From: Echinometra lucunter
Lineage: Eukaryota > Echinodermata > Echinoidea > Camarodonta > Echinometridae
Length of the DNA stretch: 64,000 nt
Assembly: GCA_029962745.1 (NCBI GenBank)
Contig: CM057151.1
Span: forward strand, 35,883,624-35,947,623
Reading direction: 5' to 3'
The translations under genes and the position numbers were made by a program. The notes under the pieces are model-generated. The model did no database searches. It was given only the letters and a program-made list of their open reading frames with translations, and was not told where the DNA came from. Of the stretch, positions 1-13,600 are shown piece after piece (the first letter of the stretch is position 1; every line of letters begins with the position of its first letter).

Positions 1-3000
1 CCATTCAAATATTAGAACCATATTCTTATTTATTTATGTATACTCTGAAGAAGGACGATTTCTCACTTGTTGCAATGTTATGCTACCAAGGTTTATCGAC
101 CAGTTGTATCATGAACACATTAGATATTACATGATGTACTTCATATATTTTAAGACTAGGCATAGTCTTTTCTATACTCTAAACATTGACCGTTGGAACA
201 TGTAACTAGGAGCTACTTTTCAATTCTTGTGCAAATGTTGAGTGTCCTTTTTGCTTTGGCATCCTTCTTCCCATATCTACAGCCAGCCCCCTCCCCCACC
301 GCAAAGTCTCACACACCCGAAATCTCACACACGTTTGTTCTGCATTATTTACATGTGTTTGCCCATTTGTTGCCATGTTCTCTAGATCATTATTCTGATT
401 GCCTTCTTTGAATTCTCTGAAATGGGAAACCAATAGGGCAGAAGGCATTTTGAAAATTCAAATGCCTTGAGATTTTACGAATTTACAAGCTTTGTTTTAC
501 TATTACCCATCTTGTCAAGTTGGTGAATGCATTATTTGAAATTATACCTGCATTAAGTAGGTCTGGTGCAACAAAAACAAACAAACAAACAAACAAACAA
601 ACAAACAGGGGCATTATGTGCATGACTTGCAAGTGAAATGGGAAAGGGAAACAAGTTAAGAAAGAAATTAAATATTTCAATTGGTGTATTAAAGTATAGG
701 CATTATTGTAGCAAGTATATTCAATAATCTCTCATAAGAAATAAAAAATGGGCAAAATCTGTACTCATGCAGAGCTTGACCTAAATGGGGGAGGGGAGTT
801 AGAGGCAAAGAACTTCTTTTTGACTTTCATCCTTTGTAATACATAATTTGACATTCAGGATCTGCTTATACCATATCAAGTTTCTGTTCTTTGAAAGCCT
901 GTGGAGTGTCCTATTAAGGCAGATTTGCCGGTTATATCAAAAGTTTTAGATTACTCTTACATAGTTTGGGAAACAAACACTTGCTTTGAAGTGTAAAAGT
1001 TGAAAGATTTTGGGGAAGATGGGAGAAGTACAATTCATGAAATGCTCTTTGATGTACAGCCTTACACACTGTATGAAAAAAAAAAAAACTACTGAAAACT
1101 AGTTGTTCTTCTCTCGTGGCCTTTCACCTACTCTATGTGTTAGTCTTTCATGGTTTTAACTCAGCTTTTCAAACATTTCAAAAGAATGTGAGGTGCAGAG
1201 AGAAGGAAAGATAAAAACATGATTTGTGTCAGTGTTTCCATTTTGTAGCTTCCTTTTTCATCTCTCTTCCTGTCAAACTATCTAAAGAAAAGTGAATATT
1301 CTAATAACTTTGTTAAAAAGACTTTATTCTCATATTTTAGACATCCTAGAGATCTGTGATTACTTGTAGACAATCCACGATAGATGAATTATCTCTTGTG
1401 AAGTTTTCTTTGTGATGAAGCTTAAACATTGGACCAAGTATCGCATGTCATATATGAGACATGCATTGTGAATCTGTTATTGTGTTGTGAGTAAGGAAGT
1501 AGTCCATTTATCAACATGAAGTGCAACAGTATTTTTTCGTTCAGTAGACTCTGTAAAGAAGGAATTGGAAGTTGGTGTGCACAAGGATTTTAAGAAGTTT
1601 GTATTAAATGAGTAGTAAATTGGTACTATCAGGCGGTTCACAGCTGTATGTGTGTTGGATGATTATTCTTAGCCAAGCCTTGTCTATAGAGAATAACACT
1701 TGTTAAGGACACAGAGTAAGTGTGGATATTTACTTATTGATGATGATATTGTTGTTAATTTGACCATAGAAACCTGGAAAATTGAGAACATGTATCATGT
1801 TTCACTTAGAATCATGAGTTTTGCATTGGCATAATATCCAATTTTGACTGTTGAGTAGCAATGTTGATTACTGCATCAGAAAATGGCTGGTAGAAATGTG
1901 ACCCATTAGTATGATACAATCCGTGTGATATATTCTTGATAATTCTGTCTTGCCCTGGTTATTTATGAAATTTAAATGTATTATTCCTATGTATTCAAAT
2001 CATGGCAAGACGACATGCAATCACAAGCCAGACAGAGGCCTCACTACAATAATCTATTATCATTCGAAAGAAAGGCCTTGCATCTACACGATACTGTGTA
2101 TCAATCATACTGTTTTCAATGTCTTCTGTATACATGAATCGTCTTTGTACAGGTTGTTCCGTGTTCATATTAAAGAGCAGAGTAAAGGTATTTTTTTCTC
2201 CATCAGTGGTTGTAATGAGTGGATGAATTGTAGAATTTCCGATATGTTTGAATGTACTACTAGATAACATAATCATGCAGGCACATGTAGTCTTTATTTT
2301 TTTCCGTTTTGTGTCAAAGTATTACTTATCGATTCCGTAAATTGCTCAGGTAAAGCGTGAGCATGGAGAGATAACCTTGTACTCAAGGAGTTGCTAAAAA
2401 TTGTATTTAAAATTTGATGAGAATGAGAAAAACCCAAACCCCCAATCCTGAAGCATACATGATCTAAACAAAACATCTGACTGACAGCCTTTGTAAAATG
2501 TGTTTGTTTGATTAATACATTGTCAGGCATAGAGCAATATACAGCCACCTACAAGTGCTTGCAAAGTCTTAGTGACAATACCATACTGTACAATACATTT
2601 ATATTACCTGTTACTTCCTGGCATATTACAGTTACTAATGAGAAAAAAAGCAGGTTTAGTGCTTGTGCTAGCAGAAAATCCACTTGAAAATGCAAGTGCA
2701 CTGTAAAATCTAAACAAAAAGGCATCAAATTAATGTGCTACATGTAGTGATATGTTTAGAACATGCATGCATGCAATACTACTAATACTGTGTGTAATTC
2801 ATTTGAAGCTTTTTTTTTTTTTTTCTAGCAGAATCCAAATAATAAATGTGAATATGTCCACTATTTCTTCCCCAACATATAATTACCTTTTCTATGCCAC
2901 AAAAGATCAAGTACTTGTTGGAAGTACTTGTTGGAAAGATTTCCGGCTGGCATGCTCGAGAGAAAGACGCCTCACCAGAAAAAAAAAAGCTATGTCATTT

Positions 3001-4102
3001 CTTCCTACTTTTCACATGCACCTCTGCAGAATGCTAGGGCGTTTAGCAGCAGTCATGAAATAACCGTTTTGAACAAGAGCCATGTACATACAATTGTCAA
3101 AAGACATTGTCAGTCATTCTCTTGCAATACTTCATTCTTTGAATTTGTCATTTTCTATCATTTCTGAGTCTATACAGGAGTATGAGAAATAAATGAAACT
3201 AAATCTGACTACCTTGGACTATTCCGAGCTGATATGAATCGTGAAACATAAGCAACCACTGTACAAGTTTTGGTGTAAAAAAATGTAATAGAGCCTTGAT
3301 TTTATTTTGTCGTAGCTTCATATCTTCTGTGAGAATCGGTGTTTGTGTCATAGGTGCAAGAACTATGTTTCATATCAACCATATTTTTTTTTTGTCCTGT
3401 GTATTTCCTTTTTTTCAATTGATGTTGTACAGTATGAGTAGTAGATGTTGTTGTTGTTTAGGAATAGTGATCAGTTTTGTAGCTGGAAGAAAGAAAAAAA
3501 ATAATCATTTGATTGAAAAGTGTCTTGTGAGAAAAAAAATAAAATGTTAGACTGAGACCAAATACAATATTGTGGATGTATCTTCTGTTATCTGACTGTA
3601 TTGTTGACATATTACATTTTTTTAGTTGCATAATTAACAAAAATTTCTCTATTGGGCAAGTCTCTGCAAATTCAAAGGGTGTTAAGTAACCACCTTGAAA
3701 ATGGGTCAAATGATATGACCCAGATATTCCAAGTGTGTGAAAATGTATTAATCAAGACTGGAAAAAAAAAAAACAACCAAAAACAAAACAAAAACAAATT
3801 ACATCAATTTATGAATAATTATTACTGAATTTACTTTTGTAATACACAAAAGGCATCATAAAATTTGACTTTTTCTCTCTCAAAATTTACATATACACAA
3901 CTGTATGATTATATACAATTATAGTACAGGATTAAGACACATAATAAAAAGTTAAACAACATAAGAGATGAACATGTCCAGCACAGCAACAAAATTAAAG
4001 CGAAGTTGAGTTGTGACCTAAGATAGTAAATCATGCATGCATGTATACTAGCAAATAAACAAATTCATATGAAAAGATGGCATAGAAATAAACCATTGCA
4101 AC
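1..4102. other. Non-coding stretch, no gene recognised
   Basis: Only short ORFs of low-complexity composition occur, none with a recognisable domain or a consistent exon structure. A CAAA microsatellite lies at about 568-607 and several A/T runs are present. The stretch could be a 3' UTR or intergenic DNA of a gene to the left, but nothing in the sequence settles this. Confidence 0.5.
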
Positions 4103-4515
4103 TTAACCCATTCGTGACAGAGGTCCACATTTTGTGGTTTGGCCTAATATCTTTTAATGCAAAGCCCTAAAAATCATACCAAATACATGAGCAGAAAGAG
4201 CAAAAAATTCTACACAAATTGTACCAATTTTGGTTGCATCAGTATTCATTGTTTGATGCTGAAAATTTTTAAAAGGAAAATAAGCATTAAAATCCTTAAA
4301 TTGGCAATGTGATAGAAAGTTTAAAATCACTGTTTTCCCCTGCAAATTGGCAAGTTTTTGACTAATCATAATTTCTGTCAATTTATATTCATTTCTGATA
4401 CATTATGTTATATAAATAAAATGTAGCAATAAAATAAAAATGTTGGTGTTGCCAATTTGAAGAATAAAAGCTGATCAAATTAGGCCTTAAATAATTCCTG
4501 TCATGAATGCGTTAA
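4103..4515. mobile_element. piggyBac-like MITE, family A copy 1
   Basis: The element is bounded by TTAA on both sides with inverted ends: left TTAACCCATTCGTGACAG, right the complement (CTGTCATGAATGCGTTAA). A TTAA target and termini starting CCC are hallmarks of the piggyBac superfamily. The 413-bp interior has no ORF, so it is non-autonomous. Related copies lie at 18245-18658, 19728-20157 and 21640-22058. Confidence 0.75.
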
Positions 4516-5019
4516 TTGATATCAGACCTTTTCTGGTGGATGAAAGGAGATGATCAATGCTGACTACAGATTGAACATAAATTTGAATGATTCAAATTAG
4601 ATTCAGTCACCTACCAGCTGACATATTTCAGCAATGTACACAGAATAAACAGGTTTTTATAAACAAAAGAAAGGAAAATACAATAGATGTATACTCGTAA
4701 TTTAAAAATGTGTCTTGGGCAACTGTAAAACTGCCAAGGGTCTTGGCTCTTGTTCTGTTAACTGGTGTACAACATAATGAATGAAAATGAAACATCTTGA
4801 AAGCAATTAACCAGCATGGTAAAGGTGCTTTCACACATAATGCGACAGTGTGGTAACACGCTGTGTAACCACACTTTTTTGTGTACAAGCCTATGGGGTA
4901 TAGGGCGACCAAAAAATGTCGTCGAGGCAGGACACACTTTTTCTTGCTGCCTAGATACACAAAAAATGTGCACCAATGAAATTTCTAAAAAGTTAGTGCA
5001 AAAATTGTTGCCATGAGAT

Positions 5020-5371
5020 TGCTTGCGCAACACATAGTCAAAGTATGTTCACACATTTTCTCACCCCAAAGTATGTTCAGAAGAATTGTTTTTTACATAA
5101 CATGCTTTGACTATGGGATGAGAAAATGTGTAACTTCCAAGAAAATTGAGAAAATGTCAAATTTCATGTACAACATGAATGGAGAGCTGCTTGCATATGA
5201 TGTCATCAGTGTTGCCAATTTGCAGAGACAAGAGTAATTTACTAGAAAATGTAAATGCGTGAAATTTCCTTATTCTTTGATCGATTTTGCTCATTTCTTT
5301 TCTTAAATGCTGTTCAAATTTAACTCCTTTTATTGAAATAGTGAAACTTCTTGGGTGGACTTTGCCTTTAA
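5020..5371. mobile_element. Half of a palindromic MITE, family B
   Basis: The sequence matches the right half of the palindromic element at 23505-24069: the same GATGTCATCAGTGTTGCCAA core and the same end GTGGACTTTGCCT followed by TTAA. The left half is replaced by unrelated sequence, so this is a truncated or rearranged copy. Confidence 0.6.
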
Positions 5372-6503
5372 TGTGCTAGAATGTAAAGACGACTGAAGGT
5401 ATAACGCAATAAATGAATAAATCACCCTTGAATACTTTAAGATATGGGTTTTCTATTCATTTCGATTCTGCTCATACAGTCAGTGCAGATCAAGAAATAT
5501 ATTTCTCCTATTTCACTGTTTTTGCTAATTACTTTAGTACTAAATATCTCTTTACTTCATTGACACTGCATCCCTTTCAACAGTTTACTGTGTATATTTC
5601 ATCTCACACACATCTTCTTACTTGCTTATAATTTCAGAATCATACATTTAAAAACAATGACATATATCATACATCAAACTCAACTCAAGCTTATAAAGAC
5701 ATTGTATATATTGCACCATTTCAAGCAATCTTAGTATGTTACAAACATATTAAAATCAAAACATCCTGATGAAAAAAATTGAAAAATATTATAGATACAA
5801 ATTTTGCATGCTTTTCGTTTGATCAGACATAAAATGTCACACATACCACAAAATTATGACCGATTTTACCACACATTTTTCTGTCATTATTGTCGGGATA
5901 ATTAAAACCTGAGCAAAATGATACAGGGAATGCTAGAGAATCCTGTCAAACTAAAACAATTGTTGGATAAAGTGCATAATTTCCAGGGATGTATGTTTAT
6001 TTTCAGATTCAAAGCCGAAAATTCCAAAATGAGTAAACCAAAATTTCATCAAGGTTCATGCAACTACCAGTATATACATGTATGAGGTTCACACAAAATA
6101 CAGAAAATTCTATGAAATTTCTTGTTACAATTTTCCACATTTTCTTAAAGTTTATGCATGGCCCAATAGAGAATATGTGGTTAGATGAGAAAATGGGATA
6201 TCAGAAGTATTGGCAAAGTACTGTGATAATGAAAGATGATTGATAATGACAACCAATGCTAGTAGACAGCATTGTAGTGTCATTACAACACGATTTCATA
6301 TTTTCTGGGTAGAAGTCTGGACAATGGATGGACATTTTACGTGAATATGACATGAATATGATATATTTCATCACTCTTGATCGATACATGGGCATGTCAG
6401 TATAAATGTTACATACAAGCTACAGTCTGACTATGGTTATGACAAATCTACATCAGGACAAGTCACTAGTTAATTTCCGCCAGTAGGTGGATGTGTATGC
6501 ATG
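5372..6503. other. Non-coding stretch, nothing recognised
   Basis: AT-rich sequence with only short ORFs lacking recognisable domains. It lies downstream of the ACBD5-like stop codon (minus strand) and could include distal 3' UTR, but no support for that is visible. Confidence 0.4.
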
Positions 6504-7288
6504 TGGGCAATTCCATGATTAAGTGGACATCGCCCCAAACTTTCTTTTTGATCTTTCTCAAATTCAGGTCAATTTGGGGGGTTAAAATTCATACAGATAT
6601 TGTGAATGCAAAGGGGTTTCATACTCACAATTTTTTTTTTTTCCCCATATGTCTCCTTATAGCAGAATCTGAACCATACAAAAACATGGATATATGGGAC
6701 TACACACAGTTTTTTAAGAGTTAGACAGAATACTATCGATTCTTTTGTAAATTTTTCAATTGGATAATCTGCAGGGCATTGTGTCACACCAAATTAAAAG
6801 AAATATTCCAAAATAAGTTACTGAAAAGGTATAAAAATCTAAAATATGTAGTGCTGGACAAAGTGTAACATGACTGACTGTAACATGACTACCGGTAACC
6901 AAGATTTTGGGGTCCATTTAAAAAAAAAGCAGAAAGGAAAACTTTTAATTTTTTTTTTTATAAACATTTGTCATCATATTTGAATTAAAAATGGTATGGC
7001 TCTAAGTCTGAGGTACAACACAGTAAGGAGGATTTTTTTTTCTTCAAAAAAATCAATTATTTTCTTGTGTCCTTTTTTGTAACGTAACTAACCATGGTCA
7101 AAAGTTCTCATTACAGCTCTGGCATTGTCCAGTTGCTTTTTTTTTTTTTTTTTAGGTATTGTAGACCTTGGGTGGGAGAATATGTTCTTTCAAGATTAGG
7201 ACTTAAAATGAAATGGATATTCATTTTGCTGTCTCAAAAGGTATGAAAATTTGCTTAAATGTAACGTTACTAATCATGGAATTGCCCA
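6504..7288. mobile_element. Putative TIR element of about 785 bp
   Basis: The left end TGGGCAATTCCATGATTA is mirrored by the right end TAATCATGGAATTGCCCA. The interior contains repeated GTAACATGACT-type motifs and homopolymer runs but no coding sequence. No convincing target-site duplication was identified, so the superfamily is unassigned. Confidence 0.5.
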
Positions 7289-7434
7289 TATAATCATCTA
7301 TAATAGCCAAATCTTCACATAACATGATGTAGGCCATCTGCAATTGATAGATTAAAAGCTGCTTTGTGACAGGAGAGAATTATAAGTGTTTTCCATCACA
7401 AGTAAACACACTGATGACAATGATGATGGATCCC

Positions 7435-7653
7435 TCATCGAGGGGGTGGTCGTGCCCTCCGATGCCTGGCAAGGAACCTGAGAATCCACTGGACAATGAA
7501 GGGCCAAACTAGGAGGATGAATACCGTCCTCATTGGAAGGGTAGGGAAAGGCCACCATGATGGGGAGGAGGCTTGGCGAGGTGGAGTCCTGGTGGGTGCG
7601 CTGTCCTGGGGTAGGGGTATCCCCTCTCTCATGTAGGCTTGCTGAGTTTCAAG
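7435..7653 (-). CDS. ACBD5: ACBD5-like exon 10: tail anchor and stop
   Basis: Enters in phase 0 after a CTCTCAG acceptor and encodes residues 466-537. It holds a Pro/Ser linker, the SWWPF motif, the TM segment TVFILLVWPFIVQWILRFL and a short basic tail ending at TGA (7437-7435). Confidence 0.92.
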   Translation of the reverse strand, partial: LETQQAYMREGIPLPQDSAPTRTPPRQASSPSWWPFPTLPMRTVFILLVWPFIVQWILRFLARHRRARPPPR

Positions 7654-10600
7654 CTGAGAGTAACAAGATAAATCCAATCCATTGATATAAGTCACAGCGC
7701 ATACATCTATACAGGATTAGGATTAATACCAAGTGTATTCACAAACTTTTAGCAATATGGAAGGATTCTTTACACATCAATGGAAAAGAAATCACTTTGG
7801 AGCTTGTTTGAAACTACAAAGTTCATCTTAGTTTGTCAATTTGAGAAAGTAATAATGTTTAGAAATCAGTGATCAGAAAGGCAATCATTTTCCCCATCAA
7901 AAAACATGCTCTGCCCTGTATGTGATAATTGGTTCACTTCACATAGAATTGCTCATATTCTCATAGCTTTCTATCTCCAAACATAACAGTGAGCTAATAT
8001 TAAAAGTTCTTGCTGGTGAATTCCACCCATGGAGCTAATACCAAGCATGAGGACTTCCCGGCCTACCTGGTGTCTTGAGATAGCAATGGTCTCCAGAGTG
8101 TTGAGCCTGACTAGAACGCTGTTCATGTCTCTCTGAAGCCTCTCCAGAGAGATTGTGATCTGTTCCACCATTCCATCTGGCAGGGGTGATCTTAGGGGGC
8201 TACCATCCCCTCCAGGTGTCCTTCTACCAGCTCCTCCTCCTCCTCCTACTCCTCCGCCCTCTTGTCTTCCGCTACCAACTGATGAGTCTTGTGAGCCGGA
8301 GGATCGAAGGTTCTGGAAACTGTCCGATGGCTGGTAACCTGATCAGCAGACAAGACAATAATGAAAGGGATAAGTTTAAAACAAAAATTCTGGTGTATTG
8401 GTTTGATAAGCACTCCTTCTCCTCCTTTACCTCCCCCTCCTCCTTGTCTCCTGCTACCTCCACTTTATGAGTCCGGGAACCTCTTGAGGATTGAACATTC
8501 TGGAAACTGTCTAACAGTTGATATCCTGAATGCACAACTTAAGAATAAGAGAAGGGGTTCAAAACTTGCATATGGCTTTGAATAACCAATCCATGAATAT
8601 ACTGAAGGTTTCTTCAGAGAGGACCAATTACTTGAAAAATAACAGTCTACAGCTAATGTGTATAAATTCAACATTCAAAAAAATTTACATGGCATTCTTT
8701 GGGTTAATAGCAAAGGCATGTAAAGAAAATACATGATGACATTTAAAAAAACCCAGCACACCACACCTGAGTTGGACAATGGTCACAAGGCATTATCATG
8801 CTCTTCTATACATGTGTTTCTAGTTAATACATACATATCTTAACAATCTCCCACAAAACATTCGACAGGCACCCAATTTTGCAAATTTCAAATCTGTACT
8901 TTATAAAACCCACCTTTTCCGCCTTCCTTCATTATGATTAACATTCAATACCTTTTTGTTAATTATGTACCTATTTTGCTGATTGTCATACTTGTTAGTC
9001 ATTTGTTTGTTTATATTTTGTTATATTTAAAAATTTACAGCGCATAGAGAAGTGAATGCTTATTATGCGCTTTATAAATTTATTATTATTATTATTATTT
9101 ATATCTCCAGATAATTAAACTAAGTAATATCAAAAGCACCCACCGCTTGATGAATGACCTTCACCAGTTTGACCTCTTCGCTTTATAAATTTAGTATTAT
9201 CATTTATATTTCCAGACAACTGAAATAAGTAATATCAAAAGTACCCACCGCTTGATGAATGTCTTGTCCAGTTTGACCTCTTCGCTTTATAAATTTAGCA
9301 TTTTTATCATTTATATCTCCAGATAATTAAAATAAGTAATATCAAAAGTACCCACCGCTTGATGAATGACCTTGTCCAGTTTGACCTCTTCGCTTTATAA
9401 ATTTAGCATTTTTATTATTAATATCTCCAGATAATTAAAATAAGTAATATCAAAAGTACCCACCGCTTGATGAATGACCTTGTCCAGTTTGACCTCTTAA
9501 ACCGTCCTGACCTTGCTGACCTTTTGAACCTGCAGTGACCTCCCCGCCTCCTCGCATGCAAGGGGTAGATGTGGTAGGTGCTGTACTGGAGCTTGTGGTG
9601 TAGCGTGGCTCGATCACAGCATCAACATTATCTGGGAAAATATTGAAAAGCATGCCATAACACATATCCGCGGTATATCGGTCACAAAAGTACGACAAGG
9701 TAAACCTTAGATTGTAACCTTCCAAATAATGCAGACTGATAAAATACCAAGATTTTGATAGAAATAACAAAGCAGAGCTTGTCTCTCTTTTTTGGCATTC
9801 AGTACCTATCTTTAATTGCAGTTTCATATCATGACACAACATGTGTTATCAAGATGGATATAAATGAAAAGAGGCACTGCACCTGAAAAAGAGGCACTAC
9901 AATGGAAAACTTGTTATTACAAAAGGAATACATTATTTCTGGTTAGGAGTCACCATTAGTTGCATGTACAACCCATAGAATCTTTCATCTAACTCAGTCT
10001 GTTAAAGGAGAATCCAACCCAGGCATCAGTGTGCTCTTCTTGAATGGAGATGACCAAGAAGAGTAAACAGTGAAAGTTTGAGCAAAATCGGACAATCTGT
10101 TCAAGAGTTATGAATTTTGAAAGTTTCAGTAAATCCCTATTACGGGGATCCTTGAGTTATCAACTTTGCCAGCATCTGTGATGTCATCGTGGACAACTCT
10201 CCATTCATTATGTGCATAAATCTTTTAAAAAATTGATTTTTATGAAATTTCAAGTCAGGAATCAACATAATTCTTCCCAAAATGCTTGCAGAATTGATGT
10301 AGCCATGTCATACTCAAACAGTAAATCAAACAAATTTTCATTTTTCTTGAAAATAAAGAAAATGTGAAATTCTGTGTACAAAATGAATGGAGAGTTCTCC
10401 ACGATGACATCACAGATGCTTGGAGTTGCCAACTCAAGGATCCCCATAATAAGGATTTATTTAAACTATCAAAGATCGCATCTCTTGAACAGATTGTCCA
10501 ATTTTCCTCAAACCTTCACTATTCACTCTTCTTGTCCTTCTTCATTCACTGGAAGCACACTGATGTCTGGGTTGCATTCTCCTTTAAATACTAAGTCCAA

Positions 10601-13600
10601 GTACAGCTGCATTCTATGGAACTAAAGGGAATAGTGAAACCCCATAAGACAGGATAGAGTTGATGACAATTAATCCACTTATTCTCCCCTAAACCTCCCT
10701 TTAGAATGTTACAACTCCAATATACATGTATGACAAATGGTATTCCATTCCCTATAGATTGTAAATCATTATACTGGGTCAATTTAAAAGGGTATTTATC
10801 AAACACTACTTTTGAGCCATCTCAAAAGTCCCACAAGTCTTGCTACAAGGCTAACCATCATTCCAGTGACTCTTCCTCTAGACCTTCCTTGAATTGAAAC
10901 ATTTAATTCAGAGCATGGTTGGGATTGCAGTCTGGTTTAAGGTTAGGTTTAGGATTCGGCTTGTTCACATATGATGTAGGGCAATTCTACGGTAAGGGTG
11001 AAATTCCGTTACCAATATTTTTAGACTTTCTGTGCCTCTTTTGTACTCTGCCTCCCTTCTCACCAGTTAATACTCTGTAAATATGCCCATTCTTTCATGT
11101 GAGCTCTTTCATTCCAACAATTTTATTCTTACATTCATGATATTCTGGTATAACACCTCGATAACGGACTTACCAGAAATTTCTCTTTTACTTGAGCATG
11201 AACTATTATTGATGTGTTTATGTGCATCTCATTATCATTAGTGGTTTGGTAAACAAAGACTACAGGGGTTTTCTGCTGATATACGAATGAGCCTTAATGG
11301 TTTGTGAAAGGTTGACGTTAAAGGAGAATGCAACCCAGACATCAGTGTGCTTCCAGTGAATGAAGAAGAACAAGAAGAGTAAACAGTGAAAGTTTGAGCA
11401 AAATTGGACAATCTGTTCAAGAGTTGTGAACTTTGAAAGTTGAAGTAAATCCTTATAATGGGGATCCTTGGGTTGGCTACTTTGCCAGCATCTGTGATGT
11501 CATCGTGGAGAACACTCCATTCATTTTGTACACAGAATTTCACATTTTCTTCATTTTCAAGAAAAATGGAAATTTGTTTCATTTATTGTTTGAGTATGAC
11601 ATGGCTATATCACTTCTGCAAGCATTTTGGGAAGAATTATGTTGATTCCTGACTTGAAATTTCATATAAATCAATTTTTTTGAAAATTTATGCACAAAAT
11701 GAATGGAGAGTTGTCCATGATGACATCACAGATGCTGGCAAAGTTGCCAACTCAAGGATCCCCATAATAGGGATTTACTGAAACTTTCAAAATTCATAAC
11801 TCTTAAAACAGATTGTCCGATTTTGCTCAAACTTTCACTGTTTACTCTTCTTGGTCATCTCCATTTACTAAGAGCACACCGATACCTGGGTTGCATTCTC
11901 CTTTAAAGACTTGGTCCAAGTGTGAAATGGATCGCAGCACATTCCTGCAGGTGCTACAGAATAGAGAACTTACTATGGACTTCTGCTCTTGTGACTACTG
12001 CATGATCTCCATTGAATGGGGTTGATGTGAGTTGTTTCCGATGCTCCTCTTCCTCCTCCATAACAGACGGGAGAGAGTCCGCCTTGGATATGTGAGCTAA
12101 ACTTTGCTGTATTAAAAGAAAAAAAAAAAGGTAGAAGACACCGAGACTGGAGGAGGCAACAGAATGTTATGTTTACTGAGCTGATACTCGGTTGATCTAC
12201 TCCATGTGCACACATCCATGTGTAACACACGATCATCCAAGGGTAGTTTGTACTGGTAAATTAATAGGTGATGGGGCTTTTTCAGTTGTTGCCCCCGAGT
12301 GTTGGAACTCGTTACCCCCTGAATTAAAGAAATGTAAAACTCTCACCTCATTTAAGAGGTGTCTGAAAACAAATCTTTTCTAATTTTCTTTCTGTTGTTT
12401 ACTGTGTAAGTTTGTATCATACTGTGTTTTTTTAATGTGTGTTTCTCTGATTGATGCACTTTGTATCTAAATTTGAAAAGGCGCTTTATAAATGAAAGTT
12501 ATTATCAATATTAGTATTAAAAACAGTTGTGAGTTCATTGGTTAGAATTGGCACATGTGATAAGGTTTAGAATTGTCTGAAGCCTGGAGCATGTAATTCT
12601 ATGGAGGCAAGAACCCGTTATAGTGAGGTCAACTATTGTACAGATGTTGCCTGCCTAGAGGTTTAATATAACATTTAATTTCCTCGACAGAGAGGGGAGA
12701 TGAAGTGCTATTTATCAAAGCGATACTTCAGGCAATATCTGTTATATTATATAATCTATAGAGATATGCCATCCTGATGCAGCTGTACTTTAAAAATGAC
12801 AGCTTGGTCAACATAACGCATTACATATAGCGCAGGGTTCCAGACCAGTCCTGGTGTCCCAGAAACTTTGGTTTGGGCTTCCGGTTCAATTCCAGTAAAA
12901 AGTTGAAAATAATGAGACCAAAAAGCCTGGAATTGAAATGTTTTCGCACCGAAGTAATCAGCGCTAATCCCAAATAAGAATTGTGGGGATCGGTGCAATG
13001 TAATGCTAATCCACACTTTTCTGAAAAATTAGTTACATGCATTTACATCATCCTGAATTGGACCTATAATCTATGTAATCTTGAAATTCACACGATAAGT
13101 TGGTCTATATACGTTGGCACCTTTTTGCCCTGGAAAAAAAAAATCACATCTACTTTAATAGCAGGAAAATACTGCTAAACTACACTTTCAAGATGGCAAC
13201 CCCCATGGAAGCAGAAAGCAGCATGTCAAGGATAGAAAAACGTGGAGGGTGAGCAGATCTTTTTAACAGAAGAAACCAGTGATTCCGATATATGATCATT
13301 ACTCTTCTGGAAGCTCTGAAAGTGGAGATAAGGTGAGCATTGAGAATTAAAGCATTTAATGAGTAAATTTCAGTCATTTGCATACTTTTGGGGTTAGTAC
13401 TATTTTCATGCTTAATCTATTAGACATAACATTTGTGGCCAGTTTTTAAATTTTGTCAAACTTAACAGAAAAATACCACAATCGTTGATTCTAGGAGCAT
13501 TCTGGCATTGCATATGATCTAAAAAGAAAGTTAATTGACATTCATACTCTGCATGAACACCTTGACGTTTGATGTGTGGATTAGCATTTTATTCATGCTG

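Noticed and set aside
1950..2276. Overlapping ORFs of about 100 codons on both strands
   Set aside because: No domain, no splice context and no codon bias; they overlap each other antisense.
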